From positions 6,902,866 to 6,966,865 of the forward strand of contig OZ022583.1 of NCBI GenBank assembly GCA_963669155.1: a DNA stretch of 64,000 nt, written 5' to 3'. Source of the DNA: Arbacia lixula (lineage: Eukaryota; Echinodermata; Echinoidea; Arbacioida; Arbaciidae). Positions 58,911 to 64,000 of the stretch are shown here, piece after piece (positions within the stretch are counted from its first letter, which is position 1; each line of letters starts with the position of its first letter). Both the position numbers and the translations under genes were made by a program. The notes under the pieces are model-generated. The model was not told the origin of the DNA. It ran no database searches and worked only from the letters and a program-made list of their open reading frames with translations.

Positions 58911-61266
58911 GACTCAAGAATGATGCCAGTGATGAAGAGCCATCATCGTCGTCTTCATCGCAGCTGGTCGAGTCTGGCAGCTTTCTCGATGACTTTCGCA
59001 AATGCATCGAAGGCTTCGACCCCGCAGACGCCGCCGTGCTGAAACAACAGGCCGCGCAGCAACAAGCAACCAGTACTGAAATAGAGGCACTTGCCGCCAA
59101 GGGAAATGCAAATGGACATACGGGTACAGCAGCACATTTTGGGCATACGCCAAAGGTCCTAGAGTATTTAAAACTGAAGGAGAATGGCCTGAAGGAGGAA
59201 GGGAGGAAGTTTCTGAGTCGCATGGGGCTGCTCGGGGACGATGCCGCCATGTTCAAGGAGGTGACGAGGTATAATATCGTGGACGGGACCATCATGCATT
59301 GCCGGGAGCTGGATGATCAGGAACCGGACGGGAGTCAGGATGGGGACGACGATTCGGAAGGCAAGATGTATGACGAGGAGGAGGAGAGTGGCTCCCTCAG
59401 CAGCCCGAGCCAGCCCATGGAGGAGGAGATGGGCGAAAACTTCTACCCCTGCAAGGTCTGCAAGCAGAAGTACATCTCCAAGTCCAGTCTCCGGAAGCAT
59501 ATATGTCGGGGTGGAGCAGAAGCGGAGATGGGCCAGGTGGGTGGTGGTAGTGAGACGAAAGCGGATGACCAGGTCTGCATTCCCATTCCCATCCACCCGC
59601 AAATGCCGCTGCAGATTCCCATTCCGATCCCAGTAGACATGAGGAGAGACACCGGCAGTACCGATAGCGAGATCCTGGACATGAGGTACCACATTCCCCT
59701 GGCGCAGTCCCTCGAGAACGGCCATGCAATCATCAGTCCGGTGACGGGCAGCTTGCTTCCCTCCAACGGGGAGTTCTACACGCTGACGGGTGAGGCGCTG
59801 GTCATCAACGAGAACGGGAACCTGGTGCAGGAGATCCACGCCTGTCCCATCTGCAACCTGACCTTCCAGCACGCCAGCCAGCTGATGCGGCACAGGAGGA
59901 CCCATAGCAACGAGCGCCCCTTCGAGTGTGCCGAGTGTCACCAGGCCTTCAGGAGGAAGTGCCATCTCAAGAGGCACTGGCAGCGCATCCACAGCGGCGA
60001 GAAGCCCTTCAAGTGCGGCATCTGTGGCAAGGCGTTCAGCGACCGGGACCACCAGAGGCAGCACGAGACCATCCACGGACCGGAGACCTACCCTTGCCTT
60101 AAATGCCGGAGCGTGTTCCCAACGGAAGCGTACCTTGTCGCTCATGTGGCTGAGCATCCCGACTGCAAGGCTGCCTTTGCAAAAGGGGAGGATGGTTCGC
60201 CAAAGAGGGTACGAGGGAAGCGCAAGGGTACTCCTGGGTCCTACAGGTGTGGCCTTTGTGGGGATTTCTTCAAGAAGTTACGTCAGATCCAGACGCATCA
60301 ACGGGTCAGGCACCACGATGTGTTTGAAAAGAAGTATAAATGCAATATCTGTGGGAAGGGTTTTGATTTGATATCAGACTTGACGCACCATCGTCACACT
60401 CATGCAGCTCGCGGAAGTAAATACGATGTTGACAAGGAGTCCGAGCGACCAACCATGCTCAAACAGATGCTGACAAATGCTGCAGAGAAGAATGTACAGA
60501 ACAAACAAGAACTCATGGGCATGCTGCAACTTCTGGAGCGCCGCATCCAGCAGCAGCAGAAGCAGGTGCGGAAGATCGAAGACCAGCATGACCGGATGTC
60601 TGGGGAGGTGGTGGACAGCACCACCACCATAGCAGGCAGCAACAACGCCATGGCAGAGTCCATCTTCAACAACAGCAAGCTGCGCACCCTCCTGGAGCGG
60701 AGGCCACTCAGCGAGCTCACAGTACTCAAGAGGGAGTGCGACATGCAGCAGGGCGGACCCGACCCCAAGATGCTCCGGGCCAACAGGATGGTTCTGGACC
60801 TGTCCAACCCCAAAGCACCAAAGACCCCAACATCCCTGGCCTCCCAGCAGCGGCTGTCCACCCCGGGCAAGTCAGAGGTGGTCACCTTCATCGGAGAGCA
60901 GGCCCCTGAGGAGGCCAACCTCCTGCAGTCCTCGGCCATCATGGATCTGATGACAGGCAACCGCCACAAGTGCGAGGAGTGTGGCCTGTCCTTCCTGCTC
61001 TATTCGGACTTCCGCACGCACCGGAAACGCCATGAGCGGGCGCGGCTGGCCATGGGGAAGGAAGACGCTGCGCAGGGGACGGGGACCACCACAGACATGG
61101 TGTGTGGCAACCCAGAGGGCGACAGGTCCCTCTGCCGAGACTGCTGCAACCAGAACGAACCCTCGGGGACCAAGCCATCCATGACGGTGCATCACAAGCA
61201 TGATGGGGAAGCTGGTGGGGGAGGACCACCCAACAAGATCTGGAATGGAAAGCACAACTCTACAAG
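58911..61266 (+). CDS. C2H2 zinc-finger protein, main coding exon
   Basis: Numbered with exon 1 joined, this exon gives residues 19-803 plus two bases. In order: Ser-rich start; Ala/Gln-rich segment (about 57-82); acidic region (151-194); an atypical finger (C199, C202, H215, C217); Ile/Pro-rich stretch (242-262); six C2H2 fingers (C330-H350, C358-H379, C387-H407, C414-H434, C465-H486, C496-H516); predicted coiled coil (about 534-582); a final finger (C706-H726); and a Cys cluster (C760, C763, C764). SNERPF and SGEKPF linkers join fingers 2-4, and a basic KRVRGKRK lies between fingers 5 and 6. The family suggests a nuclear, DNA-binding transcriptional regulator. No SET, BTB, KRAB or SCAN domain is visible and the target is unknown. 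The exon is GC-rich against an AT-rich background. Upstream in-frame residues are the translated pyrimidine tract and acceptor, so they are excluded. It ends at AAG|GTATGC in phase 2. The downstream in-frame TGA (61280-61282) lies in intron, unless a retained-intron form ending YAMS is made. Confidence 0.9.
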
Positions 61267-61629
61267 GTATGCTATGTCCTGACACATTTGTTCTGCTGGC
61301 TGTTTACTTGCTTGGAGTAACTGCCTCTTTCTGTTTCTCTCTCTTCATCTCTCTTCATCTCTCTTCCTCTCTCTTTTTCTTTTTTTTTTTTATCTTTTAA
61401 TCTTTCTATTTTTCCTCTTGTTTTTATGCCATTCGTGTAATTGCTTGTTTTAGAGTAGAAATGAGTAGGTAGCTTCAGTATTTATACTCTTCAAAAAGAA
61501 TATAAGAAAGCAAATACCTTGCAGCTTTTCTATTTTTTCTACAAACTACTGCATTAGCATAAGCACATTATACACCCAAGGTGTACACGTTACATGGCAT
61601 GTTAATGGCCTTTGACATGTCTTTTTCAG

Positions 61630-61756
61630 GCCTTTCGATTGCATCTGCAACTCCTTATGTGTACTTATTTGTACTTATTTATTGTTAGATGTCTCACTTG
61701 CATTCCTCATTGATCATTTTGCTATCAGGAGTCTTCCTAATTTCAAAATCGTCTGA
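61630..61756 (+). CDS. Weak candidate terminal exon
   Basis: A good acceptor (TGTCTTTTTCAG|GCC) lies 363 bp after the exon donor. Completing the phase-2 codon (AG+G, Arg) gives STRPFDCICNSLCVLI... for 41 further codons to a TGA at 61754-61756. The start resembles a finger linker but lacks the C-x2-C spacing, and the peptide is hydrophobic and AT-rich, more like intron than protein. Offered only because signal and frame agree. Confidence 0.15.
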
Positions 61757-63873
61757 ATTTTTGTCTTACAAGAGAAGAGGTAAACCATATTTAAAAAAAA
61801 AAAAATTCAGTCTATTTTCTCTTTGGATGCACGTGATTCTGAGTTACAGGTGGCCTGAACCTATGTGGCCATCAAAATCCTCTGTTGGTCCCTTAAACCA
61901 GCTGATAGGTGATCAAGTTGCAACCTAAAATTCTTGTTAAAAAACCCAGGAAAGGATAAATTGCTAAGAGAAATAGCAAGCAGTATGAATGACTCCTGTG
62001 CCAAGCAAACACATCTGGTACTGTTACAATCGGCAATTTAAAAAAAGAAGAAATAGGAATAAAAAACGAGGAAAAATATGAAGGCTTCTGTTTCCATGGT
62101 GTCACGTCACGCTCCTGTCAACATCGCGTAATGGTCATCAGGATCAAGCGCTTGCATGAGATTTGATGCGAATAAACTCACAAGTGTCCTTTATCACTCC
62201 GCCTAAGGTTGGGTCTAAAGAGATTTTGAGGCAAGAATCCGATTACCGCAAGGAGACGCACGAATCTGAGCCCAAGATTAGCACGGAATCTTCTGTTTGT
62301 TGGGCGGATGGCTAGTGGTTGAGTCAGCAGGCTAAGACTTGGGGACTGTCGTGTCCTAAAGAGATGAGATCGTCTTCCAACGCTAGATTTAAATTGATGC
62401 TGCCTGGAATTTCCATTGGAGATGGTGTATCAATAATACATGTATGTGCACTCTTAAGAGGAGTAAAGAATCATTCTCTCTACTCTTTATGATTTTTCAT
62501 ATAATGTAACAATATGTTATGGCCATTATTCTGTTTATGGCCAGGATAATTGTTGAGTCCTGCAACTTTTTTCTTCACTGTAAGATTAATTGCTATGTTC
62601 ACCATGCACGTGATGAACTGGTTACTGATATAAACAACAGTTGCTTTGAGTGTGATATGCATTGAAGAGAGAATATAGAAATCACCCAAATCCTTACATA
62701 TGTATCTGTTATGACAGAAAGATGAATTAATGTTCTTAACAACATGTCCCCGTTTTGCAAAGTTCAGAAGAGATACTGGACACACAGCCTGTGCCGTACC
62801 TTGTGATAAAGATATGCATTTCATCTGGGGTTTGCCATCAAAGCCGAGAGCCCTTGTCTTGCCCCTCTTCTGATAAAAAAAGGGGGAAAAGTGATGATCA
62901 TCCGTCTTGTGCAAGGGAGAAGGGCCATAGCGGGATTGCAACAATGATCAAATCTTGAAGTAGGTCAGTTGGCAATTATTTATGCTCATCCGACACGTTT
63001 GATAGTCTGCAGCGGATTATGTCGTCTCATCTGGAGGGAAAACCGATCAGGAGCCTTCAATAAAACTGCGATTAAAACGGGGATTTTACGAAAGCGATAC
63101 GGCTCAAAACGGGATGATTTTACCAGAAGTTGGCACGGAGGGTCAGGCAGGATTGATTTTCGGGCAGACCGGTTGGACATGATCGCTAACGGTTATTGAC
63201 TGGCAGAACGAATGACAGAGATAAAAGGGAGAGGAAAGAAAGTGAGAGGACGCGCAAGGAAGAGAAGAGGAATATTTCTATGACAAGTGTATCCTATCAC
63301 ATTTTGTTGTTTATGACAAGTGGGGACCACTAGCTGATTATTGAATTAGGAAAACAAGCTTTGTTCTCCGTCTCTCTCCTCGACGAATGCAATTTTGCGG
63401 TGTCCTCTTTCCGCATTCTTGTAAATATGTCATTAATCAATACGATGATCCGTTCAGTTAAGTTTTTTGTCTGACCCATCTTTAGTTTATAAGAAAGTGG
63501 AGTAATTTCAATAACTACAAACTTCTCTGATTCTGTGCTACAAAGAGTTGGTAAATTTTCCTTAGAAATTGATATTAAGTGACAAATGCTGGGGTTTGAT
63601 AACTCTTAATCAAATTTAGTGACTTTCATATTCTTCAGAAATTGTTGTAATACTACAACTGCTAGATGACAAGGAGAAAAAAAACAGAAAAAAAAACATC
63701 CTATGACTGAAGTGGGTTACTGCTTTAATAAAAAAAATATAATTGTGACACATTTTTATTGTTCCAGTTTTAAATGAGATTATCTATTGAAACCTTTTGA
63801 CAAATCCTTACATGGTACATTTATCAGCACAGGGGCAATCTTGGGCTCAAAGTGATGTTAAATCAAAATTACA

Positions 63874-63967
63874 TTAGCCCCTTGTGTGCCAGAAAAAAAT
63901 CTTGCTCTATGGGATTCATGTTTATTAATGCTGAAATAATCCACAAATGGTACATTAATGGTTATGC
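63874..63967 (+). mobile_element. TTAA hairpin element, type B, diverged
   Basis: Left TTAGCCCCTTGTGTGCCAGA, body CTCTATGGGATT..TGTTTATTAATGCTGAAATAATC, right end near TACATTAATGGTTA. It aligns along most of its length with 46441-46525. Confidence 0.5.
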
Positions 63968-64000
63968 TATTTCAACTCTCCAGCAATCAAGTCCAAACAC

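Larger units (their letters stand above)
61267..64000 (+). other. Downstream intron of the zinc-finger gene
   Basis: Begins with GTATGC and a CT-rich/T-rich stretch (61325-61400). Mostly AT-rich. Two blocks with more CpG (about 62100-62380 and 62960-63430) carry GGATTA/TAATCC-like words (for example GCGGATTATG near 63012 and AATCCGATTA near 62237) and may be regulatory. The gene's 3' exons, stop codon and polyadenylation site are not convincingly present. Confidence 0.5.

Noticed and set aside
59168-60157. 329-codon minus-strand frame opposite the zinc-finger exon
   Set aside because: Antisense shadow of a GC-rich coding exon. The sense frame carries clear C2H2 motifs.

Overview
This is a eukaryotic window. 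It is AT-rich and intron-dominated, full of microsatellites, polypurine/polypyrimidine tracts, diverged tandem duplications and small foldback (MITE-like) elements. Frequent 'taggcct'-type words, tRNA-derived SINE remnants and dense (GA)n, (GATA)n and (GT)n repeats resemble sea urchin genomic DNA. I infer an echinoid or a related marine deuterostome, without any database check.

I can support one gene, on the + strand: a C2H2 zinc-finger protein. A CpG-rich promoter-like patch (about 6530-6813) leads to a short first coding exon (6814-6868, beginning MAQPGSSETQTQ) with a GTGAGT donor in phase 1. A 52-kb intron follows. The large second coding exon (58911-61266) sits behind a strong polypyrimidine acceptor in the matching phase. 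It encodes an acidic segment, six classical C2H2 fingers in the middle (C330-H516), a predicted coiled coil and a further finger near the end (C706-H726). It ends at an AAG|GTATGC donor in phase 2, so the C-terminus lies in at least one more exon. One weak candidate is at 61630-61756; otherwise it lies outside the window. A second ATG-plus-donor unit in another CpG-rich patch (34895-34931) is also in phase 1, so it could be an alternative first exon. I cannot assign an orthologue.

Layout: 1-6500 is upstream repeat-rich DNA with a 200-N assembly gap and a duplicated flank that looks like an assembly or haplotype artefact. 6530-6868 holds promoter and exon 1. 6869-58910 is intron. Its notable contents are a family of TTAA-bounded hairpin elements, several long inverted-repeat elements (8151, 16635, 20878, 22092, 37226, 41055), tandem duplications of 60-220 bp, a roughly 100-bp pyrimidine-rich minisatellite (25.7-26.5 kb), and a large polypyrimidine satellite in a higher-order arrangement (48.7-50.4 kb). 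Several GC-rich unique islands (34.4-35.6, 46.0-46.3, 50.5-50.7, 52.8-53.6 and 57.6-57.8 kb) could be regulatory DNA or unrecognised exons. 58911-61266 is the zinc-finger exon, and 61267-64000 is downstream intronic sequence.

The best candidate for something undescribed is the TTAA hairpin family: at least a dozen 54-134 bp copies with termini like TTAACCCTYTYAGTACCA and, in several copies, an intact TTAA at both ends. This fits non-autonomous piggyBac-like elements. Most other open frames are translations of microsatellites or antisense shadows and are left out.
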